Shown: positions 41,923 to 56,191, numbered from the stretch's first letter. The stretch: DNA of 64,000 nucleotides from Amycolatopsis tolypomycina (GCF_900105945.1 NZ_FNSO01000004.1:2046001-2110000), one strand, 5' to 3'. Program-made: numbers and translations. Notes: generated by a model not told the origin, from the sequence alone.

Positions 41923-43601
41923 CACGGCCCGGCCGGCTTGAGCGCCTTGTAGATCTGGGCCTGGTCCGGCCGGTTCCACACCGCGGGGAAGGCGTAGAGG
42001 TTGTCCTTCGTCGGCCAGCCGGTGAACTTGGCGTCGTGGTACACCGAGATGGTGCCGGAGGTGAGCACCGGGATGTAGGGCATCGCCTGCTCGGCCTTCG
42101 TCTGGACGACGTCGTAGAGCGGCTGTCGCTTCGCCGCGTCGTCCGGCGCGATCTGCTTCAGGGCGTTGAGGGCGGCGTCGACTTCCGGGTCGGAGAAGCG
42201 GCTGTAGTTCGGGTAGGCGGACTCGCCGACCTTCGCCGTCGTCTCCGTGGCGAAGTAGTAGTTGAAGGTGTAGTACGGATCGGCCGACGGTCCCTGCAGC
42301 AGCTGGTCGATCAGCAGCTGGAACCGGCCGCGGGTGCGGGCGTCGGCCCACTCGTTGTAGGACACCTGCTGGGAGATCAGCTTGATCCCGGCCTGCTTGA
42401 GCTGCTGGGCCATGGTGTCGACCGCGGTGATGTAGTCGGTCCAGCCCGAGGGCACCTGCACGGTCAGTTCGAGGGGCTTGCCGTCCTTGGCGAAGACGCC
42501 GTCGCCGCCGCGGGTGTAGCCGGCGCCCTGCAGCAGGGTGGCCGCCTGGGCCGGGTCGGGGGCGTCCGGGGCCGCTTTTTCCTTCAGTTTCGGCGAAATC
42601 CACTTCGCGTCCCGCTCCAGCAGCGCGAAGCCGGGGGAGATGTCGGACGCGGTGCCTTCGAACGCGAGCGCGTTCAGCTGGGTGCGGTTGATCGCGCGGT
42701 AGATCGCCTGCCGCACCGCCGGGTCGGTCTGCGGGCCGGTGCACCCGAGTGCCGCGTTGGCGCAGGCGAACAGGGCCACCTGGAACATCGGCGTGATCAC
42801 GGCCTGGTAGCCGGCGTAGGTCTTGGCGACGTTCTTGATGTCCGGCACCGGCCCGGTCTGCCAGTCGATCTGCTTGGCGGCCAGCGCGTCGGCGCCGGCC
42901 TGGTTGCCGGACAGCCCGAGGAAGCGGATGTGCTTGACCGCGGGCTCGCCGCCCCAGTACGCCGGGTTCGCGGTGTAGGTGAAGGCCTGTGGCTTGAACG
43001 AATCCAGCTTGTACGGGCCGGTGCCGACCGGCTGCGCGATGACGTCGTTGGCCGGGTCCGCGATCTTCGACCACAGGTGCTGCGGGACCATGAAGGTGCG
43101 GCCGAGCACCTGCGGGCCCTGGGTGAACGCCGGGGCCGGGAAGGTGATCTCGACGTGCGTGTCGTCGGGGGCGACGGCCTTGCCGTTGTAGCCGGTCGTG
43201 TTGATGGACTTGTGCTTCGCGACCATGTCGAGGGTGAACACGACGTCGCGGGCGGTGAACGGCGTGCCGTCGGAGAACTGCACGCCCGGGCGCAACGTGA
43301 TCGACAGCTTCGTGCCGTCGGCGTTCCAGGAGTACGCCGTGCCCAGCAGTGGTTGCGGGGCGACGTCCTTGGTGATGTTGAAGAAGAACAGCGGCTCGAA
43401 GATCGTGCCCGGGCCTTCGATCACGCTGGAGGAGAACGGGTTGAAGTTGACCTGCATGTCCCCGGCCTGACCCAGGTAGGCGACGAGGGTGGCGTCGCGG
43501 GAAGCGCTTTCTCCGCCGCCGGAACAGCCGGCGGCGAGCAGGGCGGCCGCGATGGCCGTGATCAGGCTGGAGCGCACGCGACGGAAGGGGGTGCCCGACA
43601 T
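41922..43601 (-). CDS. Family 5 extracellular solute-binding lipoprotein
   Basis: A 559-aa lipoprotein with signal SLITAIAAALLAAGCSGGG and a family-5 fold (LTLRPGVQFSDGTPFTARDVVFTLDMV is the classic region, here ITLRPGVQF then SDGTPFTARDVVFTL; later PVGTGPYKLDSF). Such proteins bind peptides or, in mannan-degrading bacteria such as Thermotoga, beta-mannooligosaccharides. The operon's beta-mannosidase and ROK regulator favour the latter here. An operator-like TTAA pair lies upstream of ATG 43601. Confidence 0.9.
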   Translation of the reverse strand: MSGTPFRRVRSSLITAIAAALLAAGCSGGGESASRDATLVAYLGQAGDMQVNFNPFSSSVIEGPGTIFEPLFFFNITKDVAPQPLLGTAYSWNADGTKLSITLRPGVQFSDGTPFTARDVVFTLDMVAKHKSINTTGYNGKAVAPDDTHVEITFPAPAFTQGPQVLGRTFMVPQHLWSKIADPANDVIAQPVGTGPYKLDSFKPQAFTYTANPAYWGGEPAVKHIRFLGLSGNQAGADALAAKQIDWQTGPVPDIKNVAKTYAGYQAVITPMFQVALFACANAALGCTGPQTDPAVRQAIYRAINRTQLNALAFEGTASDISPGFALLERDAKWISPKLKEKAAPDAPDPAQAATLLQGAGYTRGGDGVFAKDGKPLELTVQVPSGWTDYITAVDTMAQQLKQAGIKLISQQVSYNEWADARTRGRFQLLIDQLLQGPSADPYYTFNYYFATETTAKVGESAYPNYSRFSDPEVDAALNALKQIAPDDAAKRQPLYDVVQTKAEQAMPYIPVLTSGTISVYHDAKFTGWPTKDNLYAFPAVWNRPDQAQIYKALKPAGP

Positions 43602-43650
43602 GACGAGTCCTCTCGTGGCTTCGATGCCGAATGAGGCGCGCCGGAACATT

Positions 43651-43665
43651 GTTAAGTCGATTAAG
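43651..43665. promoter_or_regulatory. Candidate ROK operator
   Basis: GTTAAGTCGATTAAG carries two TTAA half-sites five bases apart, an AT-rich island in GC-rich DNA. It lies between the divergent ROK regulator and the transporter operon. Confidence 0.45.
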
Positions 43666-43730
43666 AAACGAAGTCAACCTTCGCGTGGCAGAATGATGCG
43701 TCCGGCCCAGCCGAGTCCTCTGGAGGCGCG

Positions 43731-44984
43731 ATGAGCAGCGGGCCGCCGCGGACGACGCCGCACGCGAGCACGCGGGCGGTCATCCTGGACGTCATCCGCG
43801 CCGCGGGCACGATCAGCCGGGTCGGCATCGCCACCGCCACCGGGATGACCGGCGCGACCGTCTCGACCGTGGTGCGCGGGCTGATCGACGACGGCCTGGT
43901 CGTCGAAACCGGGCGCGCGGAGTCGACCGGCGGCAAGCGCCGGGTGCTGCTGCAGCTCGACCCGGCCGCGCGGTTCGCCGTCGGCATCCACCTCGACCAG
44001 GCCGGCGTCACCTACGCGCTGACCGATCTCTCCGGGGCCGTGGTCGCCCGCACCAGCCGGCCGGGGCCGGGCTCGGCGACGGCGGCCGAGGTCGTCGCCG
44101 AGATGGCGGCGGAGGCGGCGACCCTCGTCACCGGCGCGGGCATCGACCGGACGCGGCTGCTCGGGTTCGGGCTCGTGTTCCCCGGCCCGCTCGCCCCGGC
44201 CGGGGTGACACCGCCGTCGATGCGCCAGTGGCTCGAGTACCCGCTGGGCGAGGAACTGCGCCGCGTGACGGGCCTGCCGGTGCTGGTGGAGAACGACGCC
44301 GCGGCGGCCGCGCTCGGCGAGCTGTGGTCCGGGGGAGCGGGCACGTCGGCGACGTTCGCCGCGGTCTACATGGGCACCGGGATCGGGGCCGGGCTGCTGG
44401 TCAACGGCCTGACGTTCCGCGGCACGAGCGGCAACACCGGCGAGGTCGGCCACGTCTGCCTCGACCTCGACGGCCCGGAGTGCTGGTGCGGCGCCCGCGG
44501 CTGCCTGGAGGCCCTCGCCGGCCCGGCGGCGGTGGTGGCGCGCGCCCGCGCGGACGGCCGCCTGGCCCGCGCGGCCGGGTTGCGCCACACGTCGGTGGCG
44601 GCGGACTTCGGCGCGGTGAGCCGCGCGGCCCGGCGCGGGGACGCCGCGGCGGTGGCGCTGCTCGAGCGGTCGGCGCGGTACGTGGCGGTGGGGGTCCGCA
44701 CCCTGGCCAACGTGATGGACCTGGAGGCGGTGGTCCTGACGGGCCCGAGTTTCGCGATCGCGGGCGCGTCGTACGTCCCGGCGATCCGCGAGGAGCTGGC
44801 GCGGGCGTTCTTCGCCAGGGCGGTCCACGTCCCGGACGTCCGCCTCTCCCGCGCCGCGGCCACGGCCCCGGCCATCGGCGGCGCGGCGATGGTGCTGCAG
44901 TCGGAACTGGTCCCCCTCCACGACGGCCTGCGCCTGCCCGGCCCCCTCGACGTCCCCGAGCCCCCGCTGATCGCCCCGGCCTGA
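43731..44984 (+). CDS. ROK-family transcription regulator
   Basis: A 417-aa regulator behind GGAGG. The N-terminal winged helix (GTISRVGIATATGMTGATVS, VVRGLIDDGLVVE) precedes a ROK sugar-binding domain. The ATP-site remnant VYMGTGIGAGLLVNG, sugar-contact VENDAAAAALGE, and the zinc motif GHVCLDLDG then CWCGARGCLE are visible. NagC/Mlc-like proteins of this kind repress sugar-uptake operons until their ligand binds, and this one diverges from the mannooligosaccharide-type transporter. Without a kinase-type catalytic motif set it is best called a regulator. Confidence 0.9.
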   Translation: MSSGPPRTTPHASTRAVILDVIRAAGTISRVGIATATGMTGATVSTVVRGLIDDGLVVETGRAESTGGKRRVLLQLDPAARFAVGIHLDQAGVTYALTDLSGAVVARTSRPGPGSATAAEVVAEMAAEAATLVTGAGIDRTRLLGFGLVFPGPLAPAGVTPPSMRQWLEYPLGEELRRVTGLPVLVENDAAAAALGELWSGGAGTSATFAAVYMGTGIGAGLLVNGLTFRGTSGNTGEVGHVCLDLDGPECWCGARGCLEALAGPAAVVARARADGRLARAAGLRHTSVAADFGAVSRAARRGDAAAVALLERSARYVAVGVRTLANVMDLEAVVLTGPSFAIAGASYVPAIREELARAFFARAVHVPDVRLSRAAATAPAIGGAAMVLQSELVPLHDGLRLPGPLDVPEPPLIAPA

Positions 44985-44986
44985 AC

Positions 44987-45147
44987 CCGGATCTCGCGTG
45001 ACTGGGCCCGGATCTCGCGTGATTGAGGCCGGAACTCGCGTGATTGAAGCCGGAACTCGCGTGATTGAGGCCGGAACCGGCGAGTTCCGGCTCTGATCAC
45101 GCGAGATCCGGCCCGAATCACGCGAGTTACGGCTCTGATCACGCGAG

Positions 45148-45153
<6 letters not shown>
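44987..45153. repeat. 21-bp-period array forming a long hairpin
   Basis: CTCGCGTGA cores start at 44993, 45014, 45035 and 45056. After a central CCGGAACCGGCGAGTTCCGG (45071-45090) the complementary TCACGCGAG cores start at 45097, 45118 and 45139. Every interval inside each arm is 21 bp. The last unit contains the stop codon of the P-type ATPase. The core matches the array at 6978-7030. Confidence 0.93.
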
Positions 45154-49320
<4,167 letters not shown>

Positions 49321-49421
49321 ACCGACCTCCGCCTGCCGAGCCTGTCCGCTCCGCGTTCCCCGGTGGACGGAGGCCGAAACCCGCCCGATCGCGCGACGCA
49401 CCCGAGCCGGGACGTAACCTC

Positions 49422-49838
49422 GTGCGGGTGACGGGCTCGTTCTGGTGGGACCTGCTGCTCGGCGTCGCGGCCGCGCTGCTGCTCGCGTGGGCCGCCCTGA
49501 TCGTCGCGCTCGTGATCGTCCGGCCGCGCGGGGGACTGCTCCGGGAAGCGCTGCGGCTGCTGCCGGACGTGCTGCGGCTCGTCCGCCGGCTGGCCGCGGA
49601 CAAGACGTTGCCACGCGGGGTTCGGATCCGGCTCGGTCTCCTGCTCGCCTACCTCGCGCTGCCGATCGACCTGGTGCCCGACTTCATCCCGGTGCTCGGG
49701 TACGCCGACGACGCCATCATCGTCAGCGCCGTCCTGCGCTCGGTCGTGCGCCGCGCCGGGCTCGATGCCGTGCGGGCGCACTGGCCCGGCACCGAGGACG
49801 GGTTCGCCGCCCTTGCCCGCCTGACGAGGTTGCCTTGA
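49422..49838 (+). CDS. DUF1232/YkvA-family membrane protein
   Basis: A 138-aa protein from GTG 49422; GTG 49428 is possible. An N-terminal helix (LLLGVAAALLLAWAALIVALVIV) is followed by a DUF1232 domain (LLLAYLALPIDLVPDFIPVLGYADDAIIVSAVLR), the short helical unit with the conserved PxDLxPDxxPxxGxxDD pattern. Function of the family is unknown. It diverges from the P-type ATPase and precedes an oxidoreductase. Confidence 0.85.
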   Translation: MRVTGSFWWDLLLGVAAALLLAWAALIVALVIVRPRGGLLREALRLLPDVLRLVRRLAADKTLPRGVRIRLGLLLAYLALPIDLVPDFIPVLGYADDAIIVSAVLRSVVRRAGLDAVRAHWPGTEDGFAALARLTRLP

Positions 49839-49867
49839 CGTCGGCGTGAACGTTTAGCTTCACGGGC

Positions 49868-50710
49868 GTGAAGTTCGGGATCAGTTACAGCACCCCGTTT
49901 TTCGGCGCCGACCCGGAGACGCTCGCCGGGTTCGCCCGGGACGCGGAGGAGTGCGGCTTCGAGTCGATCTACCTGCCGGAGCACGTCGCCCTGTACCCGG
50001 GCGCGAAAGTCGGGGCGATGGCGCTGCCGCCGTCCCTGCCCTATGCCGACCCTCTGGAGTGCCTGAGTTTCGTCGCCGCCGTGACCAGCCGGATCCTGCT
50101 CGGCACCGGGGTCCTGCTGCTGCCGTACCACCACCCGGTGGTGCTGGCCAAGCGCCTGGCGACGATCGACGTGCTGTCCGGCGGCCGCATGCGGCTGCTG
50201 ACCGTCGGCGTCGGCGCCCTGCCCGGCGAGGCACGGGCGGCCGGCGTCGACTTCGCCACCCGCGGCCGCCGGGCCGACGAGGCGATTGACGTCCTGCGCC
50301 TGCTGTGGGCGGGCGGCGAAGAAGGCGTCTCGTTCGCCGGCGAGTTCTTCGCCTTCGAAGGAGCTTGCATCTACCCGAAACCGGTCGGCGGCCACCCACT
50401 GCCGATCCACATCGGCGGCTCGAGCACGGCCGCGGCCCGCAGGGCAGGCCGCTGCGGCGACGGCTACTTCCCGGGCGGCGCGCTCGCCGTGGACGAGCGC
50501 CGCCGCCAGTTCGAGCTCGCCCGCGCCACCGCGCGTGACCCGGAAAGCCTGCAGTACACCCGGTGGGGTTCGCTGGATATGTCCACAGAGGACACCGAGG
50601 AGCTGGTCCGGCAAGGGGTGACGCGGATCGTCGTGACGCCGGGGACAGCGGAGCCCGGCCGACGGCGCGACGAGATGGCGGCATTCGCGGCCCGGTTCGG
50701 CCTCGGCTGA
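49868..50710 (+). CDS. LLM-class F420-dependent oxidoreductase
   Basis: A 280-aa luciferase-like monooxygenase-fold enzyme, probably using coenzyme F420 as is common in actinobacteria. Features: MKFGISYSTPFFGADPETLA, AEECGFESIYLPEHV, ILLGTGVLLLPYHHPVVLAKRLATIDVLSGGRM and PLPIHIGGSSTAAARRAGR. Length is slightly short for the family but complete. Substrate unknown. Confidence 0.88.
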   Translation: MKFGISYSTPFFGADPETLAGFARDAEECGFESIYLPEHVALYPGAKVGAMALPPSLPYADPLECLSFVAAVTSRILLGTGVLLLPYHHPVVLAKRLATIDVLSGGRMRLLTVGVGALPGEARAAGVDFATRGRRADEAIDVLRLLWAGGEEGVSFAGEFFAFEGACIYPKPVGGHPLPIHIGGSSTAAARRAGRCGDGYFPGGALAVDERRRQFELARATARDPESLQYTRWGSLDMSTEDTEELVRQGVTRIVVTPGTAEPGRRRDEMAAFAARFGLG

Positions 50711-50727
50711 CGGGCGCGGCTGGGCGG

Positions 50728-50794
50728 CCTCGGCCGGGCGACCGCTGACCGGCCTCGACCGAGTGACCTCGGCCGGGCGACCGCTGACCGGCCT
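50728..50794. repeat. 39-bp tandem repeat, two copies plus a decayed third
   Basis: CCTCGGCCGGGCGACCGCTG begins at 50728 and again at 50767; a degenerate third copy starts at 50792. Confined to the gap between the oxidoreductase and LysR gene ends. Confidence 0.85.
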
Positions 50795-50826
50795 GGGCCG
50801 GGCGATCTCGGCTGACCGGCCGCGGC

Positions 50827-51768
50827 TCAGTTGTCGGCGCTGTCGTCCACCAGGGACTCGATGCCCGGCGGCAGGCTCGCCCGCCGGGCCGCGTCGGCGA
50901 CGAATCCCGCGATCGCCGTGCGCAGGGCGCGCACCGCCCGGGTCGGCTCCACGTCCGCGCGGTGGGCGAGCTGCACCACCCGCGTCATCCCCGCGTCGGG
51001 CGTGAAGCGCGTCATGCGGAACCGGTCGCCGGCCACCGTGCTCGGGACCACCGCCGCGCCCACGCCCGCGCGGACCAGCTCCAGCACCGCGTCCATCTCG
51101 CCGCCCTCGATCGCGAACGACGGCTCGAACCCGGCGGCGCGGCAGGCGTTGACCGTCGCCTCGCGGACGTCGTAGCCGCGGCGGAACATCACCAGCGGGA
51201 CGTCGGCCAGCGCCCCGATGCCGAGGCGGTCACCCCGGACCGGCGCGTCCGGCGCGGCGATCACCACCAGCTCCTCCAGCAGCAGCGGGGTCGCCGTCAG
51301 GCCGGCGTCGGCGGTGATCCGCGCGCCCGCCAGCAGCGCCAGGTCGAGTGCGCCCTCGGCCAGCCGCTGCCGCAGGTCGCCCGAGCCGCTTTCGTGCAGC
51401 TCCAGCTGGATGCCCGGGTACCGGCGGCGGAACGCCGCGAGCATCGCGGGCAGCAGGCCCGTGCACAGGCTCGGCGGGGCACCCAGCCGGACGCGGCCGC
51501 GGTCCAGCTCGTCCAGCTCCCGGATGGCGAGCCGCGCGGTGTCGACGTCGGCGAGGATCCGCCGCGCGATCGGCAGCAGCGTCTCGCCGGCCTCGGTGAG
51601 CGTGACGTTGCCGCGGATCCGGTGGAACAGCGGCGCACCCAGGTCGTGTTCGAGCGCGCGGATCTGCTGCGACAGCGACGGCTGGGCCACCCGCACCTGC
51701 TCGGCGGCGCGGGTGAAGTGCCGGTGCTCGGCGACGGCGACGAAGTACGCCAGCTGGTGGAACTGCAT
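50827..51768 (-). CDS. LysR-family transcription regulator
   Basis: A 313-aa regulator with the classic N-terminal helix-turn-helix ([20 protein letters not shown], then [21 protein letters not shown]) and a two-lobed effector domain ([20 protein letters not shown]). It is divergent from the succinate dehydrogenase operon, with its start about 30 bp from the SdhC ATG. LysR proteins usually control the divergent neighbour, so it likely regulates that operon in response to a metabolite. Confidence 0.9.
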   Translation of the reverse strand: MQFHQLAYFVAVAEHRHFTRAAEQVRVAQPSLSQQIRALEHDLGAPLFHRIRGNVTLTEAGETLLPIARRILADVDTARLAIRELDELDRGRVRLGAPPSLCTGLLPAMLAAFRRRYPGIQLELHESGSGDLRQRLAEGALDLALLAGARITADAGLTATPLLLEELVVIAAPDAPVRGDRLGIGALADVPLVMFRRGYDVREATVNACRAAGFEPSFAIEGGEMDAVLELVRAGVGAAVVPSTVAGDRFRMTRFTPDAGMTRVVQLAHRADVEPTRAVRALRTAIAGFVADAARRASLPPGIESLVDDSADN

Positions 51769-51797
51769 AGGCAGAGACTATCGACTACAGAGCTATC

Positions 51798-52544
51798 ATG
51801 TCTTTGACCTCTGGTCGACGCGCTCCTACCGTCGGTCAGGTGGTGAACACCCTCGCCCCGCACCGGCGCTCGGCCGTCCGGCGCTTCTGGGCCTCGACGA
51901 TCGGCAAGAAGGCCGTCATGGCGGTGAGCGGCCTGCTGCTGCTCGCCTTCGTGTTCGCGCACATGGTCGGCAACCTCAAGACGTTCCTCGGCGCCGACGA
52001 CCTCAACCACTACGCCGGCTGGCTGCGCACGATCGGCGAACCGGTGCTGGGCCGCGAGTGGTTCCTCTGGCTGCAGCGGACGGTCCTGCTCGCCGCGCTG
52101 GTCCTGCACGTCACCGCGGCCGTGCAGCTCGCCCGGCGCGACCGCCGCGCACGACCCGTCCGGTACGTCCACCGGCCGCCGGCCCGCGCGAACTTCGCGG
52201 TGCGGACGATGCGCTGGGGCGGCGCGACGCTCGCGCTGTTCGTCGTCTGGCACATCCTCGACTTCACCGTCGGCACGGTGAACCGGGACTTCGTCCCCGG
52301 CGACCCGTACCACAACCTCGTCGCGGACTTCCAGGTCTGGTGGGTCAACCTGATCTACCTGGTCGCCCTGGCCATGCTGGGCCTGCACATCCACCACGGC
52401 TTCGCGAGCGCCGCGCGCACGCTGGGCGTCACCCGCCCGCGGCGGGAGCGGGCGATCAGGATCTTCGGCAGCACGACGGCGGTCGTGGTCGCGGGCGGGT
52501 ACGCCCTCGTCCCGGTCGCGATCATGACGGGACTGGTGCACTGA
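51798..52544 (+). CDS. sdhC: Succinate dehydrogenase cytochrome b subunit
   Basis: About 248 aa, the di-heme-type membrane anchor of succinate dehydrogenase/fumarate reductase. Five hydrophobic helices and the His residues for heme ([38 protein letters not shown]) are seen. The annotated ATG 51798 lacks a Shine-Dalgarno site and could be leaderless; GTG 51840 or 51843 follows a GTCAGGTG stretch and would shorten the protein by about 15 residues. First gene of the sdhCAB operon. Confidence 0.88.
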   Translation: MSLTSGRRAPTVGQVVNTLAPHRRSAVRRFWASTIGKKAVMAVSGLLLLAFVFAHMVGNLKTFLGADDLNHYAGWLRTIGEPVLGREWFLWLQRTVLLAALVLHVTAAVQLARRDRRARPVRYVHRPPARANFAVRTMRWGGATLALFVVWHILDFTVGTVNRDFVPGDPYHNLVADFQVWWVNLIYLVALAMLGLHIHHGFASAARTLGVTRPRRERAIRIFGSTTAVVVAGGYALVPVAIMTGLVH

Positions 52545-54463
52545 TGTCCGACTACCACGTGGGCGACCCGATCGCCGACACCAAAGCCCCCGCCGTTCCG
52601 CTGGAAAACCGCTGGGACGAACGGAAGTTCGCCGCCAAGCTGGTGAACCCGGCGAACCGGCGACGGCACCGGGTGATCGTCGTGGGCACCGGCCTGGCCG
52701 GCGGCTCGGCCGGCGCGACGCTCGCCGAACAGGGCTACCACGTCGTGCAGTTCTGCTTCCAGGACTCGCCGCGGCGCGCGCACTCCGTCGCGGCCCAGGG
52801 CGGCATCAACGCGGCGAAGAACTACCGCAACGACGGCGATTCGGTGTACCGGCTCTTCCACGACACGGTCAAGGGCGGCGACTTCCGCGCCCGCGAGTCC
52901 AATGTGTACCGGCTGGCCCAGGTTTCGGCGCAGATCATCGACCAGGCCGTGGCCCAGGGCGTCCCGTTCGCCCGCGAGTACGGCGGCCTGCTCGACACCC
53001 GCTCGTTCGGCGGCGTGCAGGTGCAGCGCACGTTCTACGCCCGCGGCCAGACCGGCCAGCAGCTGCTGATCGGCGCGTACCAGGCGCTGTCCCGGCAGAT
53101 CGACGCCGGCAACGTCGAGCTGCACGCCCGCACGGAGATGCTCGACCTCGTCGTCACCGACGGCCGGGCCCGCGGCATCGTCGCGCGCGACCTGGTCACC
53201 GGCGAGATCACGACGCACCTCGCGGACGCCGTCGTGCTCGCGACCGGCGGCTACGGCAACGTCTTCTACCTCTCGACGAACGCGAAGGGCTCGAACGCCA
53301 CCGCGATCTGGCGCGCGCACAAGCGCGGTGCCTACTTCGCGAACCCGTGCTTCACCCAGATCCACCCGACGTGCATCCCGCGCTCGGGCGAGCACCAGTC
53401 GAAGCTGACGCTGATGAGCGAGTCGCTGCGCAACGACGGCCGCATCTGGGTCCCGAAGCGCCAAGGCGACACCAGGTCACCAGGGGAGATCCCCGAGGAC
53501 GAGCGCGACTACTACCTCGAGCGCCTGTACCCGAGCTTCGGCAACCTCGTGCCGCGGGACATCGCGTCGCGGGCGGCGAAGAACGTGTGCGACGCCGGGT
53601 TCGGCGTCGGTCCCGGCGGCCTGGGCGTCTACCTCGACTTCGCCGACGCGATCGCGCGGCTGGGCCGTCCGGCGATCGAAGCCCGCTACGGCAACCTCTT
53701 CGACATGTACCAGCGCATCACCGCGGAAGACCCGTACGCGGTGCCGATGCGGATCTACCCGGCCATCCACTACACGATGGGCGGGCTCTGGGTGGACTAC
53801 GACCTGCAGAGCACGATCCCCGGGCTGTTCGTGATCGGCGAGGCGAACTTCTCCGACCACGGCGCCAACCGGCTCGGCGCGTCGGCGCTGATGCAGGGCC
53901 TCGCCGACGGCTACTTCGTGCTGCCGGCGACGGTCAACGACTACCTCGGCAGCACGCGCCTCGACGACGTCCCCGCGTCCGCGGTCCGGCTCGTGGAAAC
54001 CGAAGTGCGCGAACGGATTTCCCGGCTACTGGCGGTGCGGGGGACGCGGTCGGTCGACTCGTTCCACCGCGAGCTGGGCTTGCTGATGTGGGACCACTGC
54101 GGGATGTCCCGCACCCGCGAAGGCCTGCGCAAGGCCCTGGACCGGGTGCCCGAGCTGCGGGCGGAGTTCTGGCGGGACGTCCGGATTCCCGGCGGCGAGC
54201 AGTTCAACCAGGAGCTGGAGAAGGCGCATCGCGTGGCCGACTTCCTGGAGCTGGCCGAGCTCATGCTCGTCGACGCGCTGGTCCGCGAGGAGTCGTGCGG
54301 CGGGCACTTCCGCGAGGAGCACCAGACGGCGTCGGGGGAGGCGTTGCGGGACGACGAGCACTTCGCGCACGTCGCCGCGTGGGAGTACGGCGCCGAGCCG
54401 GTGCTCCACCGCGAGGAACTGGTTTTCGAGCACGTCCACCCGACTCAGCGGAGCTACACATGA
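52544..54463 (+). CDS. sdhA: Succinate dehydrogenase flavoprotein subunit
   Basis: A 639-aa flavoprotein catalysing succinate/fumarate interconversion at the inner face of the membrane. FAD-binding motif [19 protein letters not shown] (about 45-63), the covalent FAD His in [15 protein letters not shown] (about 85), substrate loop [15 protein letters not shown] and active-site Arg region [14 protein letters not shown] are present. Length is normal for the subunit. The ATG overlaps the SdhC stop by one base. Confidence 0.93.
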   Translation: MSDYHVGDPIADTKAPAVPLENRWDERKFAAKLVNPANRRRHRVIVVGTGLAGGSAGATLAEQGYHVVQFCFQDSPRRAHSVAAQGGINAAKNYRNDGDSVYRLFHDTVKGGDFRARESNVYRLAQVSAQIIDQAVAQGVPFAREYGGLLDTRSFGGVQVQRTFYARGQTGQQLLIGAYQALSRQIDAGNVELHARTEMLDLVVTDGRARGIVARDLVTGEITTHLADAVVLATGGYGNVFYLSTNAKGSNATAIWRAHKRGAYFANPCFTQIHPTCIPRSGEHQSKLTLMSESLRNDGRIWVPKRQGDTRSPGEIPEDERDYYLERLYPSFGNLVPRDIASRAAKNVCDAGFGVGPGGLGVYLDFADAIARLGRPAIEARYGNLFDMYQRITAEDPYAVPMRIYPAIHYTMGGLWVDYDLQSTIPGLFVIGEANFSDHGANRLGASALMQGLADGYFVLPATVNDYLGSTRLDDVPASAVRLVETEVRERISRLLAVRGTRSVDSFHRELGLLMWDHCGMSRTREGLRKALDRVPELRAEFWRDVRIPGGEQFNQELEKAHRVADFLELAELMLVDALVREESCGGHFREEHQTASGEALRDDEHFAHVAAWEYGAEPVLHREELVFEHVHPTQRSYT

Positions 54464-55206
54464 AACTCACCGTCCGCGTCTGGCGGCAGGCCGGACCGGC
54501 CGCGGAAGGCAGGCTGGTCGCCTACCCGGTCGACAGCATCAGCCCCGACATGTCGTTCCTCGAGATGCTGGACGTGCTGAACCAGCGCCTGATCTCCGAA
54601 GGCGACGAGCCGGTGGCGTTCGACCACGACTGCCGCGAGGGCATCTGCGGCTCGTGCGGCGTGGTGATCAACGGGCAGGCCCACGGTCCCGAGCGCACGA
54701 CGTCGTGCCAGCTGCACATGCGCTCCTTCACCGACGGCGACGTCATCGACGTGGAACCGTGGCGCGCGGCGGGTTTCCCGATCGTCAAGGACCTGGTGGT
54801 GGACCGTTCGGCGCTCGACCGGATCGTCCAGGCGGGCGGGTACGTCAGCGCCCCGACGGGCAGCGCCCCGGACGCCCACGCGACCCCGGTCCCGAAGCCG
54901 GACGCGGACCTGGCGTTCGACAACGCCACGTGCATCGGCTGCGGAGCCTGCGTGGCGGCCTGCCCGAACGGCTCGGCCACCCTCTTCACGGCGGCGAAGG
55001 TGACGCACCTGAGCCTGCTGCCCCAGGGCGGCCCGGAGCGGGCGAACCGGGTGCTGGACATGGTGGCGGCGATGGACGCCGAGGGCTTCGGCGGCTGCAC
55101 GAACACGGGGGAGTGCGTGGCGTCGTGCCCGAAGGGGATCCCGTTCACGAGCATCGCGACGCTGAACCGCGAGTACCTCGCCGCGAGCCGCTCCGGGCGC
55201 CGCTAG
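54460..55206 (+). CDS. sdhB: Succinate dehydrogenase iron-sulfur subunit
   Basis: A 248-aa protein carrying the three clusters of SdhB: [2Fe-2S] ligands in [11 protein letters not shown] and a later Cys (TTSCQLH), [4Fe-4S] ligands [12 protein letters not shown], and [3Fe-4S]-type ligands [21 protein letters not shown] overlaps the SdhA stop (ATGA). Last gene of the operon; mobile-element debris begins right after it. Confidence 0.93.
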   Translation: MKLTVRVWRQAGPAAEGRLVAYPVDSISPDMSFLEMLDVLNQRLISEGDEPVAFDHDCREGICGSCGVVINGQAHGPERTTSCQLHMRSFTDGDVIDVEPWRAAGFPIVKDLVVDRSALDRIVQAGGYVSAPTGSAPDAHATPVPKPDADLAFDNATCIGCGACVAACPNGSATLFTAAKVTHLSLLPQGGPERANRVLDMVAAMDAEGFGGCTNTGECVASCPKGIPFTSIATLNREYLAASRSGRR

Positions 55207-55253
55207 ACGAGTAATGCGGAAGTCTGGGTGGTGACCGGAGATGGGCGAAGGGT

Positions 55254-55450
55254 GTGGCCGGCCGCCGACACCGACCGACGGTGAAGCGTTCGGAGCCGGC
55301 GGGCTGGGCCAAGTACGGCTTCTGCCGCTCGCACTCGCGCTGGTTCTGGGGCTCGCGGCTGCATCTGGTCTGCACCCCGGCCGGGCTCCCGGTCGCCTGG
55401 GCGCCGGCTGCTCCGAAGGTCGACGAGTGGCAGGTGCTCATGGCCAAACC
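55254..55450 (+). pseudogene. Transposase fragment (IS982/IS4-like DDE)
   Basis: An internal piece of a transposase is readable: PTVKRSEPAGWAKYGFCRSH, SRWFWGSRLHLVCTPAGLPV and APKVDEWQVLMA. Both ends of the gene are missing and no inverted repeats are seen. The family is judged from the CRSHSRWFWGxRLHL pattern. Confidence 0.65.
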
Positions 55451-55454
55451 GCCT

Positions 55455-55790
55455 AGGGCGTGTTCTGTGGATCTTCGTCGGAGGTGGAGGACGATGCAGG
55501 CGAGGACGATCTCGGCCCGGTGGTAGGCAGTTCGCTTGGCGTATCGAGTTGCTCGGATGGGTGTAGGCCTCGTCGGCCAGCGCCCGCCCGCCCCGCACCA
55601 GCAGCGGCAGCGGCTGCGGGTTGTCCCCGGCCTGGCCCGGAGTGAGGATCACCGCCAAAGGCAGCCCCGCGCCCGGACACTCGTGGAATCGACGCTGATC
55701 ACGAACTCGACGTTGTCCTCCAGCGTGCCCAGGGAGCCGTCTTTGACGATCACCTCGCTGGCCTGTTTGTGCAGGTCGCAGCGGCGCGAT
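55455..55790 (-). pseudogene. Frameshifted IS5-family transposase remnant
   Basis: Pieces in different minus-strand frames spell a decayed IS5-type transposase: HKQASEVIVKDGSLGTLEDN, EFVISVDSTSVR, LPLAVILTPGQAGDNPQPLP and a closing AYHRAEIVLACIVLHLRRRS. TAGGGCGTGTTCTG near 55453 may be one terminal repeat, abutting the previous fragment, so this element probably entered the older one. Confidence 0.6.
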
Positions 55791-55895
55791 CCGCGCCAAG
55801 GCTTTGCCTGTCGGCCCGGGCCCCGAATCGCCGCGATCGGGGGTGGGCTCGTGGGTGTCGGCCCGTAGCCGTGTGGCTGCGGACCTTTCCCGTGG

Positions 55896-56093
55896 TCAGG
55901 CTGCGAATGGCAGTGGTTCGTGCAGGTTGTTGCGCCTCGGTCTTCGTCGACGGTCGATGAAGACCGGTGGCAGGAATTCGGGGAGCCCGTCGGAGGCGAT
56001 ACGGACTTCCCACCCCGAGCGATGCAGCAACCGGTGGTGGTGGGCGCACATCAGCACCAGATTGCTCAGATCGGTGGGGCCGCCGTCTGCCCA
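55896..56093 (-). CDS. HNH endonuclease (DUF222), 3' exon
   Basis: Encodes the last 65 residues of the gene split by the group II intron: WADGGPTDLSNLVLMCAHHH, RLLHRSGWEVRIASDGLPE and a basic tail. This supplies the second half of the HNH motif (N and the final His). It joins in frame to the 5' exon at 58251. Without splicing it has no start of its own. Confidence 0.85.
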   Translation of the reverse strand, partial: WADGGPTDLSNLVLMCAHHHRLLHRSGWEVRIASDGLPEFLPPVFIDRRRRPRRNNLHEPLPFAA

Positions 56094-56191
56094 GTGAGAG
56101 TCGGCAGGGGGCGCGGTGTCCGGATTTCGCCGGGTCGTTTCCCCCTGCCGCTCTCCCGAACCCGGCGTACCCGTTTCCGAGTACCGGGCTC
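56094..56191 (-). ncRNA. Group II intron domains V and VI
   Basis: Domain V (56191-56158) reads GAGCCCGG-TACTCG-GAAA-CGGGTACGCCGGGTTC: 34 nt with a GAAA tetraloop and paired arms. Domain VI follows: GAGAGC-GGCAGGGGG pairs with CCCCCTGCC-G-CTCTC, leaving A at 56101 bulged, eight nt from the 3' end, the expected branch point. Confidence 0.88.

Noticed and set aside
53347..54459. Upstream extension of the SdhB frame
   Set aside because: It overlaps SdhA in another frame and reads as low-complexity; the ATG at 54460 overlaps the SdhA stop as expected.
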